A stretch of DNA of 11,221 nucleotides from Devosiaceae bacterium (GCA_021648585.1 JAKISM010000075.1:1-11221); one strand, 5' to 3'; positions 1 through 7,430 are shown, numbered from the stretch's first letter. The notes: a model not told the origin generated them from the sequence alone. Numbers and translations: made by a program.

Positions 1-177
1 CGATCAGGGTGAAGTAATAAGGTAACTATAGGCTTTGAAAAAATGTAAACACCATCTAAAAGCCTTATGCGAATGTTAAACGATAAAGGAAATCCAACTG
101 CTTCTAATTTATTTACAATGCTTAGTCATTTGTGAGAAGCGACAGGGGAGCATTTGAAAGTTGGGGTTGTGGCGTAA
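1..177 (+). pseudogene. Remnant of an antitoxin-type HTH transcriptional regulator gene
   Basis: Read in the frame beginning at base 1, bases 28-177 give a recognisable protein despite stop codons at 46-48 and 133-135. The order is TIGFEKM, stop, TPSKSLMRMLNDKGNPTASN, LFTMLSHL, stop, EATGEHLKVGVVA, and a final stop at 175-177. The core (KSLMRML, then GNP-A-NLF, then HL-EATGE) matches the C-terminal HTH half of the XRE/HigA-like 'addiction module antidote' regulators common in alphaproteobacteria, where TIGFE is followed by a G-T-P/S-KSLMRM block. The family resemblance is from memory. Upstream, another frame gives DQGEVIR (2-22), which may be the acidic helix before TIGFE displaced by a small deletion. 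With two internal stops and a probable shift it cannot make a normal product. The gene's 5' end lies outside the window or is lost, and no toxin partner is visible. Confidence 0.5.
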
Positions 178-241
178 TGGTTTTATATATGAGAAGATTG
201 AAGGAAATATAGTTTTGGTTACTGTCACCGTAATCTAAATA

Positions 242-493
242 GCACTAGAGCATCATTTAGGAATGACGTGCGACCCAATTAAAGGCCTAGTGCAAATCCC
301 GTGCATCGAGCGCAATGGCATGGGCGCAGTAAAAGCAGTTGCGGCGGCAAGCCTAGGAATTCATGGCGACGGAACGCATTTAGTTTCGCTCGATGCCTGC
401 ATTGAAACAATGCGAGTTACGGGGCGAGATATGGATATGAAATATAAAGAAACTTCACTTGGTGGGCTTAGTGTTTCGGTGGTTGAGTGTTGA
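242..493 (+). pseudogene. sdaA: 3' fragment of L-serine dehydratase gene (sdaA), 5'-truncated
   Basis: SdaA is the iron-sulfur L-serine ammonia-lyase that converts L-serine to pyruvate and ammonia. The reading frame encodes ALEHHLGMTCDP, then GLVQIPCIERNGMGAVKA, GDGTHLVSLD, TMRVTGRDM, KYKETSLGGLS and VVEC. These are the conserved C-terminal blocks of the single-chain enzyme, including the CDP and PCIERN cysteines that help hold the [4Fe-4S] cluster and the terminal cysteine typical of the family. Homology starts abruptly near base 242, after an in-frame stop at 236-238. Only about 83 residues remain of roughly 450-460. An ATG at 263 opens an intact 76-codon ORF, but this lacks the beta domain and most of the catalytic domain, so a working enzyme is not expected. 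The last 48 bases recur at 1405-1452. Confidence 0.85.
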
Positions 494-654
494 GGTGATA
501 AAACCTTTTTTGTTTTGATCATTCTTGTTGCAAATTTTTAATCAGGGGAAAGTAGGCCATTTTGCGTATACTGGAGCAAATTGGCAGCGGATGGATACAT
601 TGATACAATTATTTGGCTTGTTGAGTTATTGATAAGAAACTAAGGACATTCAAA

Positions 655-1405
655 ATGCAGTCAACTGATAAAGCTTCGTTTGGCGAAGGTACTGATTTGG
701 GCTTAACTCTGATCTTTGGTTATTTTATCTCGATTGGGACAACAGCGCTGACTTTGCTCACTTTCGGTTTTGCTCTAATTGCTGTGCCCATCGCAGGAAA
801 ATTTTGTCCGCAAGACTGCATTAGTTATCCATATCTGGACATTCTTGAACAGTTCCCAAAGGACTATTTATGGATGTATCCAGCTATGGTTTTGACTTTG
901 GTTTTTGTTGCGCTGGTGGCGGCGATTCATCAGGCAACGGCAACGGACACGAAAATATTTACACTGATTGGCCTTTGTTTTGCAGTGATGTCATCTACAA
1001 TTTTGGTCTTGGATTATTTCGTACAGGTTTCGGTTATTCAACCCAGCCTTGAATTGGGCGAAACCGAAGGAATTTCGTTATTGACTATGTATAATGAGCA
1101 TGGAGTGTTTATCGCACTCGAAGATATCGGTTATTTACTGATGACAGCAGCGCTGGGGGGCTGTGGCAATAGCGTTTAATGGCAAATATTTGAACGAACG
1201 AATAGTTAGGTGGACATTTATTACTGCGCCAGTGTTAACAATTGTGGCGCTGGTATTCTTCTCTGTTAAATATGGTATTCAACGTGGCTACACTTTTGAG
1301 GTTGCAGCGATTACAATAAACTGGTTGGCGCTGATTATTGGAGGTGTCGCACTAGCTGGCGTTTTTAAGAGAGCTAAGAACTCCAAGCTAATAGACGAGC
1401 ACTAA
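655..1405 (+). pseudogene. Multi-spanning membrane protein gene, frameshifted in a G6 run
   Basis: A single gene appears split by one base. Bases 655-1179 encode 174 residues. The continuing reading frame (1163-1405) gives about 80 more, with no good ribosome site of its own. Removing one G from the run of six at 1155-1160 joins the parts as MTAALGAVAIAFNGKYLNER, giving one protein of 249 residues. That protein has about six hydrophobic segments: near residues 15-47, 74-92, 103-124, the junction around 150-170, 185-205 and 218-238. An extracytoplasmic-looking loop holds FCPQDCISYPYLD, with two cysteines. AAGGA at 641-645 could serve as ribosome site for ATG 655. I do not recognise the family. 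The frameshift may be true decay, a phase-variable tract or a base-calling error. The stop codon (1403-1405) touches the second sdaA fragment, so the gene sits exactly between two sdaA 3' ends. Confidence 0.6.
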
Positions 1406-1452
1406 AAGAAACTTCACTTGGTGAGCTGAGTGTTTCGGTAGTTGAGTGCTAG
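1405..1452 (+). pseudogene. sdaA: Second copy of the sdaA 3' end (last 15 codons plus stop)
   Basis: These 48 bases read KETSLGELSVSVVEC followed by TAG. Bases 446-493 read KETSLGGLSVSVVEC followed by TGA. The two copies are in the same orientation and differ at six bases. One difference changes an amino acid (GGG/GAG, Gly/Glu). The others are third-position changes (CTT/CTG, GTG/GTA, TGT/TGC) and a stop swap (TGA/TAG). The identity ends sharply at 1404/1405, where the preceding membrane gene stops. The bias to silent changes suggests the copies diverged as parts of working genes rather than as junk after a local duplication. This is the far end of a different sdaA allele with the rest missing. 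Confidence 0.8.
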
Positions 1453-1495
1453 CAAAGTGAGAGGCAATATTGCTTTGTTACTTGAACTCCCGCCC

Positions 1496-1574
1496 ACTTT
1501 TTTGCCTAACCCCCACCCACTTTTATCTCCGAACCCCCAGCCCTCCCCGCAAGGGGGAGGTTCGGCAAAAAAGT
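1496..1574. repeat. Imperfect palindromic element, about 79 bp (REP/MITE-like)
   Basis: The arms ACTTTTTTGCC (1496-1506) and GGCAAAAAAGT (1564-1574) are perfect 11-bp inverted repeats. Complementarity continues inward with mismatches through AACC/GGTT. A separate inner hairpin, CCTCCCC-GCAA-GGGGGAGG, sits near 1541-1560. CCCACTTTT occurs twice within the element. It is much richer in C and G than its surroundings and resembles the short intergenic palindromes scattered in many proteobacterial genomes. It lies just downstream of cheR, but no T-run follows the hairpin on the cheR strand, so I do not call it a standard terminator. Copy number in the genome is unknown. Confidence 0.55.
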
Positions 1575-1621
1575 AAACTGCGGTTGCAGCTAAATCTATG
1601 GCAATCCAGAATATAACAAAC

Positions 1622-2464
1622 CTATGCACTAAGCGCAGTTAAGTTATTTTTTGCACCCGCTGAGCGATAAAGCCCTCTATAGCCTTCTGCTCGCTCCATC
1701 AGATCACTAATTCCAAGCAAAGTTTCAGCGCCGCCAAGCACCAGATACCCATCTAAGCGTAAAATGTCATAGACAGATTTTACAACCTTTGCTTTGGTTT
1801 CTGTATCAAAATAAATTAGCACATTACGACAAAAAACAATATCCATTTTGCCAAGCAATCCAAATGGCTCAAGCAAATTACTTTTAGAAAATTTCACCAT
1901 ATTTTTTATCTCATCAGAAATAAACCACGCCGTGCCCTGTTGTTTAAAATGCTCAACCAACATTTGCACTGGCAGGCCTCGTTGCACTTCAAATTGCGTA
2001 TATTTGCCCACTTTGGCACGCTCAAGCGATAAATCAGAAAGGTCTGTGCCAATTATTTCTATATTTATGCCAGACCACAGCCGTTTATTGGCTAGCAAAA
2101 TCATCGCCAACGAATAAGGCTCTTGCCCAGTAGAGGCAGCAGCGCACCAAATACGAATTTTATTATTAGTTTTTCGGGCAGTTGCAATTAATTCTGGCAA
2201 CATGATTTTTTCAAACGCCTCAAAGGGAACATTATCACGAAAGAAAAAACTCTCATTGGTAGTCATTGCATCTATTACTGCGTTTTTTAGATCGCTTGCA
2301 GCACTACCAAGCCCATAAGCTAATTCATCAACATCCTTAAACCCAAACTGCTCAGCTATTGGTGTTAGGCGAGTTTCAATTAGATATGATTTTGAACTAC
2401 CAAGCACAATTCCTGAATGTTTTTGTACAAATTTACTTATTAAAAAATTATTCTGTTCTTTCAT
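1622..2464 (-). CDS. cheR: Chemotaxis protein methyltransferase CheR
   Basis: CheR transfers a methyl group from S-adenosylmethionine to glutamates of chemoreceptors, opposing CheB during adaptation. The 280-residue length is normal for a stand-alone CheR. An N-terminal helical region (about 1-75) ends in TTNESFFFRD (68-77), the hallmark of the family. The SAM-binding fold has motif I IWCAAASTGQEPYS (105-118), the acidic loop GTDLSD (139-144) and FCRNVLIYFD (211-220). It ends with GYRGLYR and a short tail, with no TPR or other fusion. The ATG at 2464-2462 overlaps the cheB stop as ATGA, and AAGGGA lies eight bases upstream, so translation is probably coupled to cheB. It is the last gene of the cluster; a palindromic repeat lies downstream. 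No receptor gene is present in the window, so its substrate is encoded elsewhere. Confidence 0.96.
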   Translation of the reverse strand: MKEQNNFLISKFVQKHSGIVLGSSKSYLIETRLTPIAEQFGFKDVDELAYGLGSAASDLKNAVIDAMTTNESFFFRDNVPFEAFEKIMLPELIATARKTNNKIRIWCAAASTGQEPYSLAMILLANKRLWSGINIEIIGTDLSDLSLERAKVGKYTQFEVQRGLPVQMLVEHFKQQGTAWFISDEIKNMVKFSKSNLLEPFGLLGKMDIVFCRNVLIYFDTETKAKVVKSVYDILRLDGYLVLGGAETLLGISDLMERAEGYRGLYRSAGAKNNLTALSA

Positions 2465-3600
2465 CTAAGCATTCCCTTATTTATCATTCGTGCCAATTCA
2501 TCACCCATTTTTTCAATATCAACTAGTTTGGTGCATACTCCAGCCAATGCAGTTGCTCCGGGCATTCCCCAAACAACCGAGCTTGCTTCATCTTGCGCAA
2601 AAATAGTACCGCCAGTATGAGCAATAGCTACTGCGCCATTTGCTCCATCTGATCCCATGCCAGTTAACACAGCGGCTAAAGTTGCATTGCCATATTGTTC
2701 GGCTATGCTTTCAAACATTGGATCAACCGCAGGGCGACAATGATTTATTGGTGGCCCTTCATCTAACTTAATGATTTTTGTGCCATTTATTTCTGCTACT
2801 CGCATATGAAAACCACCCGGAGCCAAATAAAGACGACCTGCCACAACAGGCTCATCAGCTTTCGCCTCCCCACCCTCAATGCCCGCAGTTTTAGCCAATC
2901 TCTCGCCAAGCAATGTTGTAAAAGTTGGCGGCATGTGCTGCACTACAAAAACTGGAATATCTGATAGTTTTCCTTTTAATTGCTCAAAGACTTTACTAAG
3001 CGCTGCTGGCCCTCCAGTTGAAGAGCCAATCGCTAATGCTCGTGGATTAATCAAAGAAGCTTTGCGGAAATTAAAACTATCATTAGCCTTTGGCATAGGC
3101 GACCATGCGGCATTTTTTGTAGTAGAAACATTGCTTGAACTATAAGATTTAACAGGAGAGGTCTTTGGCATAAGGCCAATTATTTTCCTAATTAATTCAC
3201 TCTTAAAAGCTTCTCGTGCCTCATTGCCATCACGAGCAAAAGATGGTTTTGGAATATAATCAGAAGCCCCCAAACTCATTGCCCTTAGTGATATTTCAGC
3301 ATTTTTTAATGATAGGGTTGAGGCAATAAGAACAATTGCTTTTGGCGCTTTACGCAACAATTCAGGCAATGCAGTAATTCCGTCCATTACTGGCATTTCA
3401 ATATCTAAAATAATAATATCAGGTTTTTCTTTTGCAACCTTATTTATTGCAACTTTACCATTATCAGCACTATCAACAACTTCGATATTATCAATAGTTT
3501 CTAACCATTTCCTGACCATACCACGCACAACAGCTGAATCATCAACCAACATTACACGAGTTTTTTTACCAATATTTATCGCTAGATTTTGTGCACCCAT
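2461..3600 (-). CDS. cheB: Chemotaxis response regulator protein-glutamate methylesterase CheB
   Basis: CheB removes methyl groups from receptor glutamates (and deamidates glutamines in many species) and is activated by phosphorylation from CheA. The protein has 379 residues. The N-terminal receiver domain spans about 15-125, with the acidic pair D20/D21, phosphoacceptor D66 in LDIEMPVMDG, and K118 in YIPKPS. A Ser/Asn/Lys-rich linker covers about 145-185. The C-terminal methylesterase domain carries the catalytic triad: S194 in AIGSSTGGP, H222 in VVQHMPP and D318 in LTGMGSDGA. All key residues are present, so it should be active. AAAGGTGAG (3606-3614) is a good ribosome site five bases before the ATG. 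The 147-base gap from cheY contains a terminator, which implies an own promoter or read-through. It overlaps cheR by four bases. Confidence 0.96.
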   Translation of the reverse strand: MGAQNLAINIGKKTRVMLVDDSAVVRGMVRKWLETIDNIEVVDSADNGKVAINKVAKEKPDIIILDIEMPVMDGITALPELLRKAPKAIVLIASTLSLKNAEISLRAMSLGASDYIPKPSFARDGNEAREAFKSELIRKIIGLMPKTSPVKSYSSSNVSTTKNAAWSPMPKANDSFNFRKASLINPRALAIGSSTGGPAALSKVFEQLKGKLSDIPVFVVQHMPPTFTTLLGERLAKTAGIEGGEAKADEPVVAGRLYLAPGGFHMRVAEINGTKIIKLDEGPPINHCRPAVDPMFESIAEQYGNATLAAVLTGMGSDGANGAVAIAHTGGTIFAQDEASSVVWGMPGATALAGVCTKLVDIEKMGDELARMINKGMLR

Positions 3601-3688
3601 TAATTCTCACCTTTATTGTTAAGATGAGTTTGCTCTAATATCCTAAGCGCCTGATTTAGAGTTTGCTAGGTATGAGTGCTTATTAAAC

Positions 3689-3714
3689 AAAAAAATGGGA
3701 GATATTGATCTCCC
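3689..3714 (-). terminator. Intrinsic terminator between cheY and cheB
   Basis: On the minus strand, GGGAGAT (3714-3708), loop CAAT and ATCTCCC (3703-3697) form a perfect 7-bp stem. One A and then seven T (3695-3689) follow directly. This is a textbook rho-independent terminator starting 34 bases after the cheY stop codon and oriented to end the chpT-cheA-cheW-cheY transcript. About 88 bases remain before cheB in which a separate promoter could sit; I see no convincing -35/-10 pair there. Read-through at reduced level is an alternative. Confidence 0.8.
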
Positions 3715-3747
3715 AAATTTTTACAATTAGATTTCAACCTTTATAAA

Positions 3748-4110
3748 TTAAGACCAAAGCCGTTCAAATTTTGATTCTAATATTTCACGATCAAACGGTT
3801 TCATAATATATTCATTTGCCCCAGCTTTAAGCGCCATAGCAATATGGCCCACATCATTTTCAGTGGTGCAAAAAACAACTTTTGGCTTATCTCCACCAAC
3901 AAAACCACGTAAATCTTTCAAAAACTCAAGACCCGATTTTATCGGCATATTCCAATCAAGCAAAATTGCATCGGGCATTTCATGTTTGCATTTATCATAT
4001 GCCTCTTGCCCATCTTCTGCCTCATCAACAATATATTCCATATCTTCAAGGATTTTTCGTGCAACTTTTCTAACTACACTTGAATCATCTACCACCAAAC
4101 AAGATTTCAT
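3748..4110 (-). CDS. cheY: Single-domain chemotaxis response regulator CheY
   Basis: A stand-alone receiver domain of 120 residues, the usual CheY size. It accepts phosphate from CheA and passes the signal to the output, classically the flagellar switch. The acidic pocket D8/D9 lies in VVDDSSVVR and the phosphoacceptor is D52 in LLDWNMP. The switch threonine is T82 in FCTTEND, the switch aromatic Y101, and the conserved lysine K104 in YIMKPF. No output domain follows. AGGAGA (4116-4121) is a strong ribosome site five bases before the ATG. It lies 33 bases after cheW and is followed by an intrinsic terminator. No CheZ phosphatase is seen nearby. In alphaproteobacteria such CheYs may act on the motor or as phosphate sinks, and the sequence alone does not decide between these. 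Confidence 0.95.
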   Translation of the reverse strand: MKSCLVVDDSSVVRKVARKILEDMEYIVDEAEDGQEAYDKCKHEMPDAILLDWNMPIKSGLEFLKDLRGFVGGDKPKVVFCTTENDVGHIAMALKAGANEYIMKPFDREILESKFERLWS

Positions 4111-4143
4111 TTTTTTCTCCTATTAAAAGGGCAAACATATCGC

Positions 4144-4611
4144 CTATGCTGCTTCTTTATTTAATAATTCTTCTATTAATACATCAATATCTAAAATAAC
4201 CAATAATTCATCTTCAAGACGATAAGTACCAACACTAATTTTTGCCCATTCAGCATCAAGATTTACTGGATTAGCCTCTAATTGCTCACTATCAAGCGTT
4301 ACCACTTCACCTATAATATCTATTAAAAGTCCGTATAATTCGTTAGCATAAATCACACTTATTGCTGGGCGCTCAATATTTGTTTCATTTACCGCTGCAA
4401 CATTTAGCACTTTGCTAAGATCAATCGCAGTTAATATTCGCCCCCGAAGGTTTAGCACACCAGCAATTTGTGTTTCTGCAAGCGGCACAAAAGTAAAATT
4501 ATCTGGCATAAAAACATCTTGCACTCGATCTATTGGCAAACCAAATAATTGCCCTGCCAATCGAATTGTTACATATTGTTTTCCACTATTTCCAAATTTA
4601 TTATTGCTCAT
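4144..4611 (-). CDS. cheW: Chemotaxis coupling protein CheW
   Basis: CheW is the SH3-like adaptor that links CheA to chemoreceptor arrays. The 155-residue protein is one CheW domain. It begins with KQYVTIRLAGQLFGLPIDRV and has the receptor/kinase-contact block AGVLNLRGRILTAIDL at about residues 50-65. Later come YGLLIDIIGEVV and a C-terminal strand ending in LVILDIDVLIEELL. The ATG (4611-4609) overlaps the cheA stop TGA as ATGA. GGAGG (4619-4623) lies seven bases upstream inside cheA, giving strong and coupled translation. The kinase upstream already carries two CheW-like domains, so this cluster encodes three such modules. Confidence 0.95.
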   Translation of the reverse strand: MSNNKFGNSGKQYVTIRLAGQLFGLPIDRVQDVFMPDNFTFVPLAETQIAGVLNLRGRILTAIDLSKVLNVAAVNETNIERPAISVIYANELYGLLIDIIGEVVTLDSEQLEANPVNLDAEWAKISVGTYRLEDELLVILDIDVLIEELLNKEAA

Positions 4612-7316
4612 GCTGCCACCTCCACATCTATTACCTGCTCAGTGCGTTTAAGCGCATCGATTAATCCTTTACGATCAAATTTGGCAATAAAATCAAACAT
4701 ACCAAGCGCTTTTGCTCTCTCCTCTGATGCCTCACCAACAAAAGCAGAAAGCGCAATCACTGGCCAATTTGCTGAATTTTTATTTTCAGATAAACATCTA
4801 GTAAGCGTAAATCCGTCCATGTTAGGCATTTCAATATCAGTAACAACAATATCAAATTTAGCCCCCTCTTGCACTAAGTCAAAAGCCTCAATACCATCTT
4901 CAACCGCCGTTACATCATATCCAGCACCAATAAGCACAGGAACAATCATATTCCTAAAAAATGGACTATCTTCTGCATAAAGCAAACGCCTTGCACGGGG
5001 TCGCACTTGCTCTTTTCTTTCAAACCAATCTGAATATGCTTTGGGCAAGAAATAGCCCACATCAAGCACTTCTGTTGCCCTCTCGCAAATAATAGCGCTG
5101 CCCAAAAAGCCTTCCATATCAGAATCAACTTGCAATTCTAACTTAGCCTCAACAATATCAATTATTCTATCAACCACCAATCCCATCACACGTTCACCTT
5201 CGGCAAATACCATCATCGGCATTGCCCCCTCAGTTTGACGATTACCCTCTTCATTAACATAGACCAGCGGCATTAAGCGGTCACGATATTGCACCATGTG
5301 GCGATTACCTGCCCTTTCAACGCTTGAACAATCAAATTCTTCAAGCCTTGTTACCAGTGAAAGCGGCACAGCTTTTGGATCGCTCGATCCAGCCTCAAAT
5401 ATCAATAGTGAAATAATATCATTATCTTTATTTTTCGCTTTTTCATCACTTAACTCATTTTTTTCAACTTCCTCATGAGCTGAGCCAATAGATTGCGACA
5501 AACCATTTGGATCAAGTATCATAATAACCGAACCGTCTCCCATAATAGTATTGCCTGAAAACATAGAAACATCTTTAAGCATTCCCGACATTGGTTTTAC
5601 GACAATTTCTTCAGTATGAAAAACCTCATCAACAATCACCCCAAACGAGCGCGTGCCAACTTCTGTTACCACCACAAAAGTACTATCTGATCGCAAGACA
5701 TTATCATCTTTCTCTTGCTTTCTTTCCATATTTAACAAATCAGAAAGCCGAACTATTGGTAATAATGAATTTCTTAAGCGCAACACTTCGGCATTTTTAA
5801 TTTTCTCAATGCGATTTTCACCTGCCTGATTAACTCGCACCAATTCACTGACCGCTAATTGCGGAATTGCAAATCTCTCCCCTGCACTTTCAATAATAAG
5901 CGCTGGAATAATTGCTAACGTGAGCGGGATTTTAACGGTAACTGTTGTGCCCGACCCCTCAGCAGATTTGAGATCGATTGAGCCTCCAATAAGTTCAATA
6001 TTAGTGCGCACAACGTCCATACCTACCCCACGACCCGAAACCGCTGTCACTTTTTCAGCGGTTGAAAATCCGGGATGAAAAATATATTTATGAATTTGCG
6101 CATCACTCATTGAGTTGACTTCGCTCTCGCTCGCCAAGCCTTGCGAAATTAGTTTCTCGCTTAGTTTTTCCGTATTTAACCCCTTGCCATCATCAGCAAT
6201 AGAAATAAGAATATGCCCGCCCTCATGATGGGCTGAAAGGCGAATAGTTCCTGTTTTGCTTTTGCCAGCTTTTTCTCGCACATCTGGCATTTCAATGCCA
6301 TGATCAGCTGAATTTCGCACCATATGAGTTAGCGGATCACGAATAAGTTCAAGCACTTGCCTATCAAGTTCGGTTTCGTTGCCAATCATTTCAAGATCTA
6401 TCGGCTTACCAAGTTCAACACTAAGATCACGCACAATGCGTGGCAATTTTCCCCATGCGCTACCAATAGGCTGCATTCGAGTTTTCATTACCCCCTCTTG
6501 CAATTCAGCGGTAACATTTGAGAGGCGTTGCAATGGAGTATTAAACTCGCTTTCTTCCTCACGCCCTTCGTTTCGGCGTGATATTTCTAATAGCTGATTA
6601 CGAGTTAAAACTAATTCTGAAACCATATTCATTAGGTTTTCAATGGTTTGCACATTCACCCTAATGGTTTGATTAGCCATTGCTTTTTCTTTTTTTGCAG
6701 CCGCTTGATTAGCGTTGGCCTTTTCTGGCTCTTGTGCTGGCTTCTCTGGCGGCAGCGAAAGATCTGGCCCCTCAGCATTTAGAAATGCCGCCTCAAGATC
6801 ATCAAGCGAAACTTCACCCGGTTTTAATTCACGCCCCATCGTGCCACCACCAGCACTTTCTTTTGGCTCTTCTGGTAGTATTAAGTCCTCATCTGTTTCT
6901 TGTTTAGGCTCATTTTCAGCATTTTCCTGTTCATTATCTTCAAAAACTCCAGCCAGCACCAATAATTTATTTATCAGCTCTTCGTCTTTGCCTTCTGGCT
7001 CTTTTTCAGTTTCTTCAAGCGCTAAAAGAATATCTTTTATTTTATCAATCGACATTAAAATGGTAGAAACACCATCATCGCTAACCGTTGCGCCATCTCG
7101 ATAAGTGCCCATTAAAGTTTCGGCGGCATGCGCTAACATTTCTAGGCGAGGTAACCCCAAAAACCCGCAAGTGCCTTTAATCGTATGCACTAACCTAAAT
7201 ACATTATCCAAAATTTTGGCATTATTTGGCTCACGCTCAAAACGCACAAGTTCCGTATCAATAACTTCGAGACTTTCATTAGTCTCTGTCAAAAATTCAT
7301 TTAATAGATCATCCAT
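4608..7316 (-). CDS. cheA: Hybrid chemotaxis histidine kinase CheA with C-terminal receiver
   Basis: CheA autophosphorylates under receptor control and hands phosphate to CheY and CheB. Domains, counted from the ATG at 7316 (902 residues): Hpt/P1, 1-105, with H44 in LVHTIKGTCGFLG. An acidic, Pro/Glu-rich linker follows, about 106-213, with no clear CheY-binding P2 domain. P3 dimerisation, about 216-285, has ENLMNMVSELVLTRNQLLEI. The P4 ATPase has the N box around N335/D338, DDGKG (375-379) and GRGVGMDVV (428-436). P5, the first CheW-like domain, spans about 462-605. A second, more divergent CheW-like domain covers about 632-765. The receiver (about 776-895) has E782/D783, phosphoacceptor D827 in TDIEMPNMDG, and K879. 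A TTG lies one codon upstream, but the ATG is the better start, with GGGG eight bases before it. The ATGA overlap with cheW implies coupling. The terminal receiver is a possible phosphate sink or feedback site. Confidence 0.96.
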   Translation of the reverse strand: MDDLLNEFLTETNESLEVIDTELVRFEREPNNAKILDNVFRLVHTIKGTCGFLGLPRLEMLAHAAETLMGTYRDGATVSDDGVSTILMSIDKIKDILLALEETEKEPEGKDEELINKLLVLAGVFEDNEQENAENEPKQETDEDLILPEEPKESAGGGTMGRELKPGEVSLDDLEAAFLNAEGPDLSLPPEKPAQEPEKANANQAAAKKEKAMANQTIRVNVQTIENLMNMVSELVLTRNQLLEISRRNEGREEESEFNTPLQRLSNVTAELQEGVMKTRMQPIGSAWGKLPRIVRDLSVELGKPIDLEMIGNETELDRQVLELIRDPLTHMVRNSADHGIEMPDVREKAGKSKTGTIRLSAHHEGGHILISIADDGKGLNTEKLSEKLISQGLASESEVNSMSDAQIHKYIFHPGFSTAEKVTAVSGRGVGMDVVRTNIELIGGSIDLKSAEGSGTTVTVKIPLTLAIIPALIIESAGERFAIPQLAVSELVRVNQAGENRIEKIKNAEVLRLRNSLLPIVRLSDLLNMERKQEKDDNVLRSDSTFVVVTEVGTRSFGVIVDEVFHTEEIVVKPMSGMLKDVSMFSGNTIMGDGSVIMILDPNGLSQSIGSAHEEVEKNELSDEKAKNKDNDIISLLIFEAGSSDPKAVPLSLVTRLEEFDCSSVERAGNRHMVQYRDRLMPLVYVNEEGNRQTEGAMPMMVFAEGERVMGLVVDRIIDIVEAKLELQVDSDMEGFLGSAIICERATEVLDVGYFLPKAYSDWFERKEQVRPRARRLLYAEDSPFFRNMIVPVLIGAGYDVTAVEDGIEAFDLVQEGAKFDIVVTDIEMPNMDGFTLTRCLSENKNSANWPVIALSAFVGEASEERAKALGMFDFIAKFDRKGLIDALKRTEQVIDVEVAA

Positions 7317-7368
7317 CAATAAAACCCCAAGATTAAAATTATAACCAAAGGTGCAATCATGATGGTTA

Positions 7369-7403
7369 ACGAATACTTGCTAAAACCCAATACAAGTATT
7401 CGT
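7369..7403. promoter_or_regulatory. 11-bp inverted repeat upstream of cheA
   Basis: ACGAATACTTG (7369-7379) and CAAGTATTCGT (7393-7403) are perfect inverted repeats around a 13-base spacer, centred about 70 bases upstream of the cheA start. On the cheA strand no T-run follows, so a terminator is unlikely. It could be an operator for a dimeric regulator or an RNA stem in the chpT-cheA leader. The pairing is seen directly; any function is inference. Confidence 0.4.
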
Positions 7404-7430
7404 ACTTATCTCTTTTATTCTTGTCGCCGT

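Noticed and set aside
1496..1574. Terminator for cheR
   Set aside because: Strong hairpins exist, but no U-run follows on the cheR strand; a repeat element explains the palindrome better.
1414..1629. Minus-strand frame of 71 codons after cheR
   Set aside because: It runs through the palindromic element (Pro/Gly-rich low-complexity text), has no ribosome site and overlaps the second sdaA fragment.
6715..7104. Plus-strand frame of 129 codons inside cheA
   Set aside because: Ser/Pro-rich shadow of the acidic linker and Hpt coding sequence of cheA; the cheA frame is clearly real.
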